A stretch of 64,000 bases of DNA from Caenorhabditis remanei (Eukaryota > Nematoda > Chromadorea > Rhabditida > Rhabditidae), in assembly GCF_010183535.1 (NCBI RefSeq), contig NC_071329.1:4960001-5024000 (forward strand), written 5' to 3'. The translations under genes and the position numbers were made by a program. Positions 1-10,086 of the stretch are shown here, one piece after another. Each line of letters opens with the position of its first letter. Within the stretch, counting starts at the first letter, position 1. The notes beneath the pieces are model-generated. The model searched no databases. It worked only from the letters and a program-made list of their open reading frames with translations, and was not told the DNA's origin.

Positions 1-24
1 CAGAGATATCAAGAGACTCAGATG
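1..24 (+). CDS. Left-edge tail of a third copy of the unknown tandem family (partial)
   Basis: The first 24 bases end in a GTGAGT donor. They line up codon for codon with the end of exon 3 in gene 1 (3023-3301): RYQETQM here against RHHQTFK there. The intron sequence that follows (about 45-120) is nearly the same as the sequence after exon 3 of gene 1 (about 3328-3405), which supports homology better than the short peptide does. Everything upstream lies outside the window, so whether the copy is intact cannot be judged. Confidence 0.45.
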
Positions 25-242
25 GTGAGTCAACAAAAAACTTTATAAATAAAAAATCAGTGATTTACAGAACACAGTAACCACAAGAGCTACAAGACCG
101 GATAACTGATTCTTCAAAGTTGTTTCTAGAAATGATGCGAACATTCTTTAAGGCAATAATCCATAAATTGTATATATTTCAAAAAGTACCGGAGTCGCTA
201 CTCACATAAACTCTTTTAAAAACATTTGTGTAGGCTTAAAAC

Positions 243-1098
243 CATACTTGCAAACCGGGCCGAAACGGGCCGACACGGGCCGGCTCGTAACTCTCTTCAA
301 ACTCAATATTATGCGCTGAAAAATATAACAAAATGTAGATCTCGACCAGAGTTGAGCGGAATGCGGTTTTTGAAATGGCGGAAGGCGGAATTGAAAATAT
401 ATCGGCGGAAAGCGGGGAGCGGAAGGCGGGAGCAAAAATTTTTTGGCGGAAGGCGGAAGGCGAAAAGCGGAATGAAACAAAAATGCCAAAAGGCGGAAGG
501 CGGAATACAATGTCGCTTTCAAAAATACGATGTTGGCCTTATATTGTAATAAAAAACACTAAAATGATTAAACTTGTGTTAATTTTTGTTTTTTCGGTAA
601 ACACTGATAGCATTGCTGCAAAAAACCTCAAAAATATCAGGAAATTGGAATAGGTGATCAAATTTTTCAAGCTGAGGAAAAAATCTTTAAACAGCGGAAA
701 GCGGAAGGCGGAAAGAAAAAAGTGGCGGAAAGCGGAAGGCGGAAAGAAAAAAGTGGCGGAAAGCGGAAGGCGGAAAGAAAAAAGTGGCGGAAAGCGGAAA
801 GCGGAAGGCGGAAGGCGGAATTCCGCTCAACTCTGATTTCGACGAGTTCTATGTCGGTGACCTAATACGGGCCGGATGACTATTCGTTAATGTGCCGCGG
901 GCCGGGCTAGAATCGCTTTTTTGGTCATTTTTGCAATTTTTGACACTTTTTCCCGGCCCACGGCACATTAACGAATTGCCATCCGGTCCGTAGTAGGTCA
1001 TGGGCATAGATCTCGTCAAGATCTACATTTTGGTATATTTTTCAGCGCATAATATTGTGTTTGAAGCGAGTTACGCGTCGGCCCAGTTTGAAAGTATG
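243..1098. mobile_element. hAT-like foldback MITE (CATACTTGCAAACC family), copy 1
   Basis: The termini are CATACTTGCAAACC and an inverted, slightly diverged partner ending AGTATG. They are flanked by the 8-bp direct repeat CTTAAAAC at 235-242 and 1099-1106. An 8-bp duplication is typical of hAT transposition. The arms are GC-rich (GGGCCG words) and the centre is palindromic. The copy is longer than its relatives at 1654 and 56386 because a second element (347-835) is nested in it. No transposase is encoded. Confidence 0.85.
347..835. mobile_element. Nested hAT-like MITE made of GGCGGAAAGCGGAA repeats
   Basis: The inverted termini are CAGAGTTGAGCGGAAT and ATTCCGCTCAACTCTG. The flanking 8-mers ATCTCGAC and ATTTCGAC differ at one base. 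The body is largely short purine-rich units (GCGGAAGGCGGAAA) on one strand. It sits inside the copy-1 MITE, splitting the word TCTCGACGAG that is intact in sister copies. The open frames that cross it are repeat artefacts. Confidence 0.75.
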
Positions 1099-1402
1099 CT
1101 TAAAACCTCATAACCTTGTGCAAAATTAATGAATACAGTTGCAGTTCTAAAAATGTGAGGTGTAGGTCAAACTTTCTGCAGTATTATGGATTCTGAGAAA
1201 TAAGAACAGATACTCCTCTTCGATTTTCATTATTTATGAAATTTAATTTTTCCCCGTGAATCTTTTTTTCTCTGTCGACCCCATAAGAAAAAACAAGTTC
1301 AAAAAGTAGAGCACGTGAACTGAGATCTGTCTCCACGATACAACAAAATTCATTCCCAAAGATTCCACCAAAAACCGTAAAAGAATACTCGAACAAATCA
1401 CT

Positions 1403-3760
1403 ATGGATTTGAGAGTGGAATTTGCAGCCGCCGCCCCTAATGCTGATGATATTATAGAAGTAAGTCTATTGAAAATTACAATTTTTGAATTTTCAAAGAG
1501 AAAAACAAAACTTCGAAAAATAGTTTAGTTTTCAGATCTTTTTTTCTCTGTCGCAAATGTTGCATTTGTAAAATATACCTAGTACCACACTTTTGCTGTT
1601 AACAGTTTGGTGTTTATCATTTTCCTGAATTGTTACCTATTACGTATTTATAGCATACTTGCAAACCGGGCCGAAACGGGCCGCCCAGGGCCGACGCGTA
1701 ACTCGCTTCAAACGCAATATTATGATTTGAAAAAATATACCAAAATATAGATCTCGACGAGTTCTATGCCCATGACCTACTACGGGCCGGATGGCTATTC
1801 GTTAATGTGCCGCGGGCCGGGAAAAAGTGCCAAAAAACGCGAAAATGGCCAAAAAAGCCATTCTAGCCCGGCCCGCGGCACATTAACGAATAGCCATCCG
1901 GCCAGTAGTGGGTCACGGACATAGAACTCGTCGAGATCTACATTTTGGTATATTTTTTAGCTCATAATATTGAGTTTGAAGCGAGTTACGCGCCGGCCCG
2001 GTTTGCAAGTATTATTTATGTATACAACTTCAAACTTGCACTAAACTTTTTTTTTAATCTTCATATAGAACAGTTGTCAGTCACACCAAGACACACACTC
2101 GTAGTAGCAAATTCCTCTCTGAAAGCGTAATTCTCAAATTTTTCAATCAGTTCGAAACAATACGTTTTCTTCCAGACCCTCACCTTCGATCCCATCCCGG
2201 AGAAAACGATTCCATTGGAAGAACCCTTTGTGTTCGGGATTCAAACAACGTCTCTTGGAAATCTCGTGATTCTGAATTTTTTTATGGTCTATGAAATTGA
2301 AAATGCGACTGACTTCATTAGACCAACATACGAAGTTACCAATCAAGGGTTGAAGATGTTATTCTCTTTCTGGTTTCAAGAAACCACGGCAATCAAATGC
2401 CAACTGGTGCAATCAGACACGGAAATCGAAAACGAATTCATTGTAAGATACTTTTTTTAAAAGGACATCAAAATATTACCTCTCTTATTAGCAACTCACC
2501 CCCTCTTACAATGGCGCCCCACCGCAAACGAGAGAGTATCGGCGAGAGACGCAGAGTTTTTACCGTTTTTGATATACTTTGGCTAGTTTTCATAGTTTTT
2601 TGTGTGATTTATTCTAAAAATAACGAGAGTAGATCAAAAACGGATTCTTGCCGAAACTCTCTAGTTTGCGGTGGATCGCTACTGTAATAAAAGTGCTCGG
2701 CTAAAAAGTTCAATGAGTTTTCGAAAAAAAAGGAAAAATCTACATGAAAAATGCGTATTACTTTCAGTCAAAAATAGAGTTTTTAGTTTCTAGATCCTAG
2801 CTGTTTTTATGATACTCTTGTTGTCTAAAAGCAGTGTGTGCTTTTGAGACCGATTCGATAAATCTTCCGATAAATTTCATCAATACCTTCTCGATACTTT
2901 CTTGAGAAATTTCTCGATATTAGATCTGGTTTCCAAAACATTAACTTTCATATTTGCGGAAAAGTGTATAGCGGATCCTCAATTTAGGTTCATTAATTTT
3001 TTTCCATTAAAAATTGTTACAGCTTTACTTTGCCCCGTCTGGAATCATGAATCGCGAGGGAGTGCATTGCTATAATCAAACTATGAAGTTGACGTATAAG
3101 ATCGAGAATAATCAAATGCCAGATGATATTGCAATCGTTCTTTCGGTCGATGACAGAATCGGAAATCGTCGGATTCAAGCATCAAACCGAATTAATGGAA
3201 TTTTAACTTTTGATTACAACTTCCGAATCATCCGGGAATATATTTTGTACCTACTCTTGCAATTTGGGAATAGCTCTGTCAGACACCATCAGACCTTCAA
3301 AGTGAGTGAAACCTTCATGGACCTGTGGATAAAAAAATCAGTGATTTACAGAACATAGTAACAACAAGAGCTACAAGACCGGATAACTGATTCTTCGAAG
3401 TTGATTTTCCATAAATTTTCTCTTCTTTGTTTTCTGAAAATCAATTGGAAACAATAAATTCCCTTCCCTGAACGCTAAAAACTAAAGAAATAAAGTTCTG
3501 GACCTGCAAATTTCCAAAATTTATCGTTTCTTGAAGGTAGATCAAACATTTCCTTGAAGTTTTTACGGAGACTGGGTGACCGTAAACTGTCCCAAAATGT
3601 TGCATGTGTAGATCAAAACTATGACTATGAAAAAAATTAGCTTATTATTGCGCGCCAAATAGCTAAAAAGAGGAAAGTTGATTATTAACAATATTCGATA
3701 TTACAGAATTTATTGGGTTTTGTGTTCCAGAAATTGGTAGCGATAAATGATACAGCATAA
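1403..3760 (+). CDS. Unrecognised nematode gene, family copy 1 (three conserved exons plus a tentative last exon)
   Basis: I do not recognise this protein. Exons are 1403-1459, 2176-2442 and 3023-3301, all phase 0, encoding 19, 89 and 93 residues. Exons 2 and 3 have exactly the same lengths and phases as those of gene 2 (10316-10582, 14916-15194). Shared words include FGIQT, IRP, FAPSG, IRE and RHHQTF. No signal peptide, membrane segment or catalytic motif is visible; the sequence looks like a beta-rich soluble protein. Gene 2 ends in a 24-codon charged exon with no equivalent here. A TTCCAG acceptor at 3730 opens a short alternative end (3731-3760, KLVAINDTA then stop), which would give about 210 residues. 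This last exon is a guess, and the gene may have lost its real 3' end. Exon 1 begins MDLRVEF, matching MDIRVEL in gene 2, which fixes the start. Confidence 0.6.
1654..2013. mobile_element. hAT-like foldback MITE (CATACTTGCAAACC family), copy 2, in intron 1 of gene 1
   Basis: It starts CATACTTGCAAACCGGG and ends in the inverted CCGGTTTGCAAGTAT. The arms pair over most of their length around a GGGCCGGGAAAAAGTGCC centre. Flanks ATTTATAG and ATTTATGT look like a decayed 8-bp duplication. It lies wholly within intron 1460-2175. Confidence 0.75.
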
Positions 3761-3935
3761 TCTATGATTAATCAATAATGAATTTACATGATGACCGGTT
3801 TGATTGGGTGATCCGAACAGGGTTAGTAAAACGGAAACAACCAAAATAGAACGGGAACGGTAATTAATAAAACAGAAACAAATAACGTAGATTAACGGGA
3901 AAGCTAATTAGGTAATTAGACAACATGGACTGATC

Positions 3936-4910
3936 TCATCCTTCTTCTGGCTGACGTACTAGCACCGGTGGTCCATCCTCCTTCTCCTCCGCTCCCGCCG
4001 ATATTCCTTGCGCTTCGGGCGTATCCACCAAGTACCTTTTGAGGCCAGCATCAGATCGCCATCTCCCACCCGCCTTGATCTCCTCCTTCGAAAACCCTTG
4101 TCGTTGCAAGTCGTTGGCGGCTCCACGTCTCAATGAGTGGTGAGTCCCGTCTATCCCGAACTCCATCAGCTTCTTTTTAACTATAGAGCTTATCGAACTC
4201 GCCGAGAGCCCAGCTCCGTTATTCAAATTTGAAAACAAATACTCACTCTTTCTCGATCGTAGAGATTCGCAAACTTTCCATCGCTTGAGGCGACAGTCCA
4301 AATCCGAACCATCCGGACAAGGAATGAACGTGCTTCGACCGAGTGCCTGTTGATCGTTCTTTGCTTTTCTCACTCGGATTTCCAAGATTCCATTAGTTTG
4401 AGTTAGGTCCGACCTTTTCAGTTTCGCGGCTTCCTCAGCTCTCAGTAACGCTTGATGAGACAGTAAAAGAATCAATGTGTCTCTTTCACCTTTCTCATCG
4501 TTGCTCTTCGTTCCAGACTTGCAGCTCACTCCACGGCACTGCTTTTGGTTGTTGCCTCGTCTGCACCTCTTTCCTCCGTGTGGCTCGAATCACATCTGCT
4601 GCCAGCTGACGTCCAACTTTTGACATTTCTGTGTTAGTCATCTGGAATGCTGCCACGATTTTCGCCAGCGAACCACCGCCCACCAACTCCGACCTGGATG
4701 CCAAGTATATCAGAGTGGATGTCTCGTTGAGTGGAAGACCGTTATTTTGTATCCACTTCCTTCTAGCGGCGTTCTCTTTCAAGTAGTCCCGAGCTGTCGA
4801 CGGTGCTTTTCCTTCCAGAGCCGCCCTAGCCAAAAATTCGATTGCCTTTACAAGGTTTCCCGGTCCGAGCGAGTTGACCATGTTTTTGACGAACGCCAAC
4901 TTCTCTCCTT
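3936..4910 (-). pseudogene. Tyrosine recombinase of a DIRS/PAT- or Crypton-like element, frameshifted
   Basis: Two overlapping frames encode one protein. The first, up from 4910 (after a TTTTTGCAG acceptor) and closing at 4495, is the alpha-helical core-binding half (STARDYLKENAARRKW, TLIYLASRSEL). The second, 4529-3936, is the catalytic half. It has the first arginine in ALLRAEEAAKL, the HSLRR box, a tryptophan in RWRS and the nucleophile candidate tyrosine in LKRYL. That is a full R..HxxR..W..Y set. The halves are in different frames around position 4500, so a one-base indel most simply explains the break. No reverse transcriptase or RNase H is visible nearby, so this is a solo recombinase or a relic of a DIRS/PAT retroelement. 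Enzymes of this type cut and rejoin DNA through the tyrosine. The codons are GC-richer than the flanks. Confidence 0.75.
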
Positions 4911-5208
4911 CTGCAAAAACTTATTATTCCTTTTCAGCCTTCTTGAACTGTCCTTTTTCTCTCCCTCTCTCTTGTTCGCGTTCGTTGGGTCCGGGTGGGA
5001 GGGACGTTAACGAACACGTAGAATGAGGAAAATATGACCGGCCCGCGCATAGCGTGGGTGGCTGTCGCGGCGGGACCTTTTTCGCGTAAAAGTCTCTGCC
5101 CCTTTAAACCGTTTCTCGTCTACTCATACTATAGTACTAGACTACCCTTCCCAAGAAAACAAATAATTCTTTGTTTTCTGAAAATCAGTTGAAAACAATA
5201 AATTTCCG

Positions 5209-5337
5209 TCTATACCTGAACATACAGTTCCAGTCGAGAATCTATTCACCTTCGGCGTTCAAACAAGTCTGGAACCATTCCATTTTTTCAAACAGAATTT
5301 TCTTACTCCCGACCTAGTGTTTTACGTTAAAAATTAA
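5209..5337 (+). pseudogene. Relic of exon 2 of the unknown tandem family
   Basis: This stretch reads SIPEHTVPVENLFTFGVQTS before degrading. It aligns with exon 2 of gene 1 (IPEKTIPLEEPFVFGIQTTS) and gene 2 (IPQKTIPLGHPFRFGIQTNS). The reading then diverges and stops at 5335-5337. Downstream, about 5480-5560 resembles intron 2 of gene 1 (ACTCTCTAGTTTGC and CTCGGCTAA words), so the relic kept part of its intron. No partner exons were found. Confidence 0.65.
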
Positions 5338-6183
5338 AGAAAACAAGTTCTAGACTTGCGAATTTTCAAAATTTCTCATTTCATGAGGGTCGATCAAAAA
5401 TTTACTTGCAGTTCGATTTTTTTCAAACTTTTGACAAATAGCGAAAATAGAACAACAACTGTCAAAATCCCTGTCGACGCGATAAAACTCTGCGTCTTTC
5501 GACGATACTCTCTAGTTTGCAATAGAGCGCAGTTATAATAAAAATCCTCGGCTAATATAAAAAATAATGTAAGATTTGATAAAATAAAGGAAAATTGACT
5601 CAAAACCGATCATCAGTACGACGAAATATTTCTTTTAAACTTCGAAAAATGATGGAAAAACAAAAAGCACTCGTTGCGAGACGCGCGATGTTCTAAAAAT
5701 CTGACCAAGGTCCGAGCTGAAAATACTTTTAATTTCTGACCAGAAAGTGACCAATGTCCGATCTAAACCCCGCCATACCTTTAACATGCGGGTAAAAAGT
5801 GCCCAAATTTCAACTTCGCACCGAAACTGTTTCATCTTACAGTCAAAAGGTGGCCTAGATCCGACTCAAAGTCTGAAATCGTTCAACTTTCGGCCAGAAG
5901 GTGAACAAGATCCGATACAAACCGAATCGATGTCAACTTCCGCCCTAATGTTGCAACACGACTGCCGTGTAAGGATTCATTTTTATAGCTTGAAAGTTTT
6001 TAAAACAAGATCTCCCTGAATTTTCTCTTTGAAAACTTGCAGATCGGTAAAATAATCTACTCTCTTTATTAGTGCAAAATTTCGGAACTGTGAAAAAAAG
6101 CTGCAATTTTCCAGACATGGCTTGTGCAACAATCGTTGGCATAAACCTTAAAGTTTAATCCTCAATTCGTACTAAAATTGAAA
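5338..6183. other. Gene-free stretch with degenerate short tandem text
   Basis: No supportable gene was seen. Positions 5690-5930 repeat a loose theme of CAGAAGGTG-ACCAA-ATCCGA words at roughly 60-bp spacing. Open frames here lack splice signals and homology. Confidence 0.4.
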
Positions 6184-6459
6184 TACCGTAAATACTGTAT
6201 TATAACGGCACCTGTAATAGAACGGCACCTGTATTATAAAGGCACCCCATCAATACTCAGAATTCATGAATATGAATATTACGGTGTTTTTTATTGTTTC
6301 TGATTAGAAGCAGCGTGATTGATAACGCCTTGATCGACGAAAAGAATGCCCAAATAAGGTTTTTCGTTTAAATTTAATGAGTTTTTAAAACTTCAAAATT
6401 TCTCTGGGAGGCAGTTGAAAAATATAACGGCATGCCGTTATAATACAGTATTTACGGTA
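6184..6459. mobile_element. Palindromic-end MITE (TACCGTAAATACTGTA family), copy 1
   Basis: The termini are TACCGTAAATACTGTATTAT and its inverse ATAATACAGTATTTACGGTA. The interior contains repeated ACGGCACCTGTA-type words. A closely similar element lies in opposite orientation at 7054-7338. TA is the likely target, as in Tc1/mariner derivatives. Confidence 0.75.
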
Positions 6460-7016
6460 ATAGGAGAATAGGTGACACCAAAGCACAGTCTCAAAATTGA
6501 TAAATTTCAGACTTGTCAAAAATCGGGCCGGCCCGGGCCGGGCCTCGGGCCGGGCCGGGCCGAGATTTTTCTTGACCGGGCCGGGCCGGGCCGAAATTTC
6601 TCTTGGCCCGGCCCGGCCCGGTCGGCCCGGATTCAAAAATGGGTACCCATTTTTACCAATTTTTTTTTGAAATTTTTCGAAAAAAAAGAGTAAAAATGCT
6701 TAAATTATCTTTACTATTAACAAACACCAGATTCTGTATGTTTGTCCGTATGTCGCCGATCCTACCGCCCTCCCTACTGAACCGATTTTCTTCAAATTTG
6801 GACCAAAAGATCAGAAATTTTCTCTTAATGATGCCCGTCTTTTTCTTTTTTCAAAATTCTCAAAATTACGCCTTCTGAGCCAAAAACACTGATAAAGCAT
6901 AGGGGAATGAAAAACGGAAAAAGTGGCGTGAAACTGTCGGCCTAGGCGTCGTCATTTCTTTCCTTTCTTTGGCTTGCATTTCCCGTGGCCGCATGGTTAG
7001 GGTTGACGTGTCGGCG

Positions 7017-7046
7017 CGTCCGATCTGGCAAGTTAAGCGTCGTTGA
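7017..7046 (+). other. 5S rRNA-like fragment 1 (internal control region)
   Basis: Thirty bases match the internal part of nematode 5S rRNA (CGTCCGATCTGGCAAGTTAA onward), with GT in place of AA inside. It is preceded by a tRNA A-box-like TGGCCGCATGGTTAGGG. After the nested MITE at 7054-7338 comes a B-box-like GTTCGATCCCGG. It is a fragment, not a full 5S gene. Confidence 0.7.
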
Positions 7047-7053
7047 CTACAGT

Positions 7054-7338
7054 TACCGTAAATACTGTATTATAGCGGCATGCCGTTATATTTTTCAACT
7101 GCCTACCAGAGAAATTTTGAGGTTTTAAAAACTCATTAAAAAAAAAAAAATTAAACAAAAAACCTTTTTTGGGCATTCTTTTCGTAGATCAAGACGTTAT
7201 CAATCACGCTGCTTCTAATCAGAAACAATAAAAAACACCGGGATATTTATATTTATGAATTCTGAGTATTGATGGGGTGCCGTTATAATACAGGTGCCGT
7301 TCTATTACAGGTGCCGTTATAATACAGTATTTACGGTA
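7054..7338. mobile_element. Palindromic-end MITE (TACCGTAAATACTGTA family), copy 2, inside the Helitron
   Basis: It has the same termini as 6184-6459 and lies in inverted orientation. It interrupts the 5S-like/tRNA-like block, so it landed after the Helitron acquired that sequence or was carried along with it. Confidence 0.75.
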
Positions 7339-8761
7339 GTTTTAAGTTCGATCCCGGCTGACGAGAAAAGTTTTTTGAATTTTTGTTGATAGGTTCGGAA
7401 AGGTAGAAGTTTCCGAACATGTCGTTTGTTTCCAGTGAGATCTACGTTACGAACAAATGTGGACCGTTTCTTAAAAAAGGGACGACGACAAACATTTTTT
7501 GTTATCATCGGATTCAGAAAAATAATAGAGGACTGAAAACGTTTCGTTTTCTTCCAGATTGATAGGTATCACAAATAAATACGGGCAGTTTTCATGACAC
7601 AGGTGGTGGATCCATATGGGTCCACATTAAAAAAGTATTGATAGCCATTTTGGGCAACATTTCCCTTCTTCTTATCACTGTTTTCGCTCCTCCCATTTTT
7701 AAAATATAATGACGAGCGGAAGCCGCGTGTAGTCCTGATATGGGCCACGTAAAATCTGTTTTTTCCAACCGCTGATAACTATAATTTTCTTTCTAACTAC
7801 TAACTGTTCCCGCCGACAATTCACTGGATGCTCTTGGTGGTGTTTCTCCTGTTCCCCGTGATAACACCTCCACCTCGGACGCTGTTCCTCGACTTCGTGA
7901 TAGTCTGACTTTCGGGTTGAATGGTCTAAGTCTGATGAGTACAGAAGAAGAAATAGATGAAGGTGTGTTCCATCGATGAGAATCAAATGGGAGAGTGGAG
8001 CTCGGAGAAATTGATGGGCTAGAGGACACGACACAGAGATCGGGAAAGAAAAACGGCAAGAAGAAAACGTCCGGTGAAGCTATCCGGACTTCATATTGCC
8101 AGGATTCCATAGCAAATGTTGTTGACCTGACGGCAGAAAGAGACGAGATGAATATAAGTACGGATATCGGCTCGGATTCAGATGTGAGCGTAGAATTTAA
8201 CGGAATTGACGGGATCGAGGGCGTTCAGCTGATGACACAGGAGCCGGTGAAAAAAGCCGGTGAAAAATATCGACAAAAAGGAGACGTCGGGCACTGCTTT
8301 CCGGCACCCAAGATTGTCCGAATCTTTACTATCTCTGAGATTGAAAATTATGGTAAATGATAAATCAGTCCGACGATTTCTACAGTCTGACACTGAGCAG
8401 TCGACAGTCGAACTATAACAGAACCAACACCAAACGAATGGAAATCAGCAGGAAAAATGAGTCCAAAGAACAAATGAAATCTGGACGGACTTCATGATTT
8501 CCCAGGCTGCTTTCAGAAGACCCCGAAGATCTGACGGCGGGAAGAACAAGAGCCAACACCATCAGAGCATCTGTAACTCAAGTGAAAGAGGTCGAGCTCG
8601 GAAGTCGACACGTCAACGAGCTGTTTCTCCAGTAGGTGCTACTGATGCACAACCAGATCCTCACAACGTGGGAAGGATGGATCAAGTTAATCCATACTGC
8701 GAGGCGCTATATTTCACGGTTAAGTTTCACTTTCAAATGGTGAATGGGGTGTGTTTAGGAA

Positions 8762-8789
8762 TCCGATCTGGCAAGTTAAGCAACGTTGA
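8762..8789 (+). other. 5S rRNA-like fragment 2
   Basis: Twenty-eight bases match, as I recall it, the core of C. elegans 5S rRNA exactly (TCCGATCTGGCAAGTTAAGC then AACGTTGA). The next 20 bases remain similar (CAGTTGGATG against a TTAGTACTTGGATC region). The 5' and 3' thirds of 5S are missing, so this is a captured fragment or SINE-like promoter. Confidence 0.75.
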
Positions 8790-9004
8790 CTGTAATCAGT
8801 TGGATGTGTCCCATGTGGAGACGTGGAGACGTGGAAGATTTTTTCTTATCGCTAGATTTAGAAAAATGGAGGATTAAGGGAACGAAATTGTATCAGAAAA
8901 GTAGAGATATCCCAATTGTGTTTTTCCGGAACGGTCTGCTCATAGCTAGAAAACTACTAACAAGTTAAGAAAAATATTACGATCAATAAGTTGGAGAGAA
9001 TTCT

Positions 9005-9101
9005 GAGACTTCGATAGTCTCAACCGTTTGGGAAGCGCCGCAGGCGCTGTAACAAGTAGAAGGGTGGTGTAGAAAAGGAGGTTAAGTCGCCGTTAGGCGA
9101 C
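9005..9101 (+). other. Three compact perfect hairpins at the Helitron 3' end
   Basis: GAGACT/AGTCTC (9005-9021), AGCGCC/GGCGCT (9034-9048) and GTCGCC/GGCGAC (9086-9101) are each six base pairs with three- to five-base loops. The last one is the expected Helitron terminal hairpin; the first two are extra. Confidence 0.7.
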
Positions 9102-9361
9102 GTGAACCGACTGGTCATACATATTCACATTTTGATTCAATTTTAAATGTTTATTCGAAAACTATACTTTTTTTTAAAAAAGTTCAAAAAAATTCAAAAA
9201 ATTTCCAAAAATTTCCAATAAAAAGTTTAAAAACAAAAAATGTTTTGAAAAAATGTTTCAAAACGGGCCGAGCGGGCCGGGCCGGGCCACGGGCCGGGCC
9301 GGGCCGGGCCGGGCCGAGATTTTTCCTGATTTTGGCCCGGCCCGGCCCGTGACAAGTCTGA

Positions 9362-10086
9362 TAAATTTTCACTGAAAACGTCGAATGCCAACAACTTTTT
9401 GGTCAATACTGGACCGTATTCAAAAACAAAACGCTGAATACTTGTACAGTAATCGAAAAATTTCAATCAAAGAGTCAAAGCAGGCAAGCTGGGTTGTGGT
9501 TGAAGTCAAATATTGTGAAAGAAAAGAGAAAAGAGTTAAAACTAGAATACAACGCTTTAAGGCTTGGAACTTATCTAATCTTCAAAACGTCTTGCAGTTT
9601 TTGACTTTCTTCGACAATGAGCACGTGCCACGTTGTCACAGAATGTCGCAGGCATAAATGCGCCGATCTGAGAGTTAAGATACTTTGCAATTGTCAAGAT
9701 CGCTAGGGCGTATCCGTACAAAAAGATTCCAACTTACGACAATAAATCACTTTTTTTCCCTACAAACCTCACCAAAAATCGAGCTTGTATGACAGTCTCC
9801 GTCAACTTGACATGTGCTCAATCATCATCTGAAAACTGTTATTGTCCCTATATGGTACTATAACTACATCTCTCTTTTTTGGTCCCAACTATTTGTTTCA
9901 CAGTCAATGTTTCAAAATCAATAAATCTATTAATAATGTGTACTGTGCAAACAATACAAAAATGCCTCTGGGAGAGAATAACAGGTTGGGTGAGATGGGT
10001 CAGTCGGTGTCATCAGATTCTCCAAACCTCCGTTATAGAGAATTTGTTCGTTTGTAACTCTCTGGAACGTACTGATCTACGGAAAC
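9362..10086. other. Gene-free stretch before gene 2
   Basis: No supportable gene. The open frame at 9385-9657 has no recognised homology and no splice context. Promoter elements of gene 2 should lie here but I see no clear motif. Confidence 0.35.

Larger units (their letters stand above)
6708..9114 (+). mobile_element. Non-autonomous Helitron carrying 5S rRNA-like fragments
   Basis: The insertion begins TCTTTACTATT and ends GACTGG. It lies precisely between A and T of the sister MITE sequence, with no target duplication. A perfect 6-bp hairpin with a four-base loop (9086-9101) stands nine bases before the terminal CTGG. TC start, CTRR end, a hairpin just inside the 3' end and A/T insertion are the defining Helitron features. 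No Rep/helicase gene is present. The cargo includes two 5S-like fragments, a nested MITE (7054-7338) and unrecognised open frames at 7995-8360 and 8494-8877, whose text is partly repeated between them (GGACTTCAT, CTGACGGC words). Confidence 0.85.
6509..9361. mobile_element. hAT-like MITE (CAGACTTGTCA family), split by a Helitron
   Basis: The left end CAGACTTGTCAAAAATCGGG at 6509 and the right end GACAAGTCTG at 9361 are flanked by the same 8-mer, ATAAATTT. The real element is 6509-6707 plus 9115-9361. An intact sister at 51856-52217 shows the two parts as continuous (TTAAATTATCATACATATTC), so 6708-9114 is a later insertion. The body is rich in GGGCCG words that can fold back. Confidence 0.85.

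Noticed and set aside
233..2013. CRISPR array or satellite from the repeated GGGCCG and GCGGAA words
   Set aside because: The repeats are arms of MITEs with 8-bp duplications; spacing and units do not fit an array, and the DNA is eukaryotic.
3656..3760. A confident last exon for gene 1
   Set aside because: The TTCCAG acceptor and phase fit, but the encoded nine residues share nothing with the last exon of gene 2, so it is kept only as tentative.
7017..8789. A complete 5S rRNA gene
   Set aside because: Only the internal 28-30 bases (plus weak extension) match; both ends of 5S are missing.
9034..9101. A stand-alone structured RNA gene
   Set aside because: The hairpins lie at the 3' end of a Helitron, where a terminal hairpin is expected, so a separate gene is not needed to explain them.
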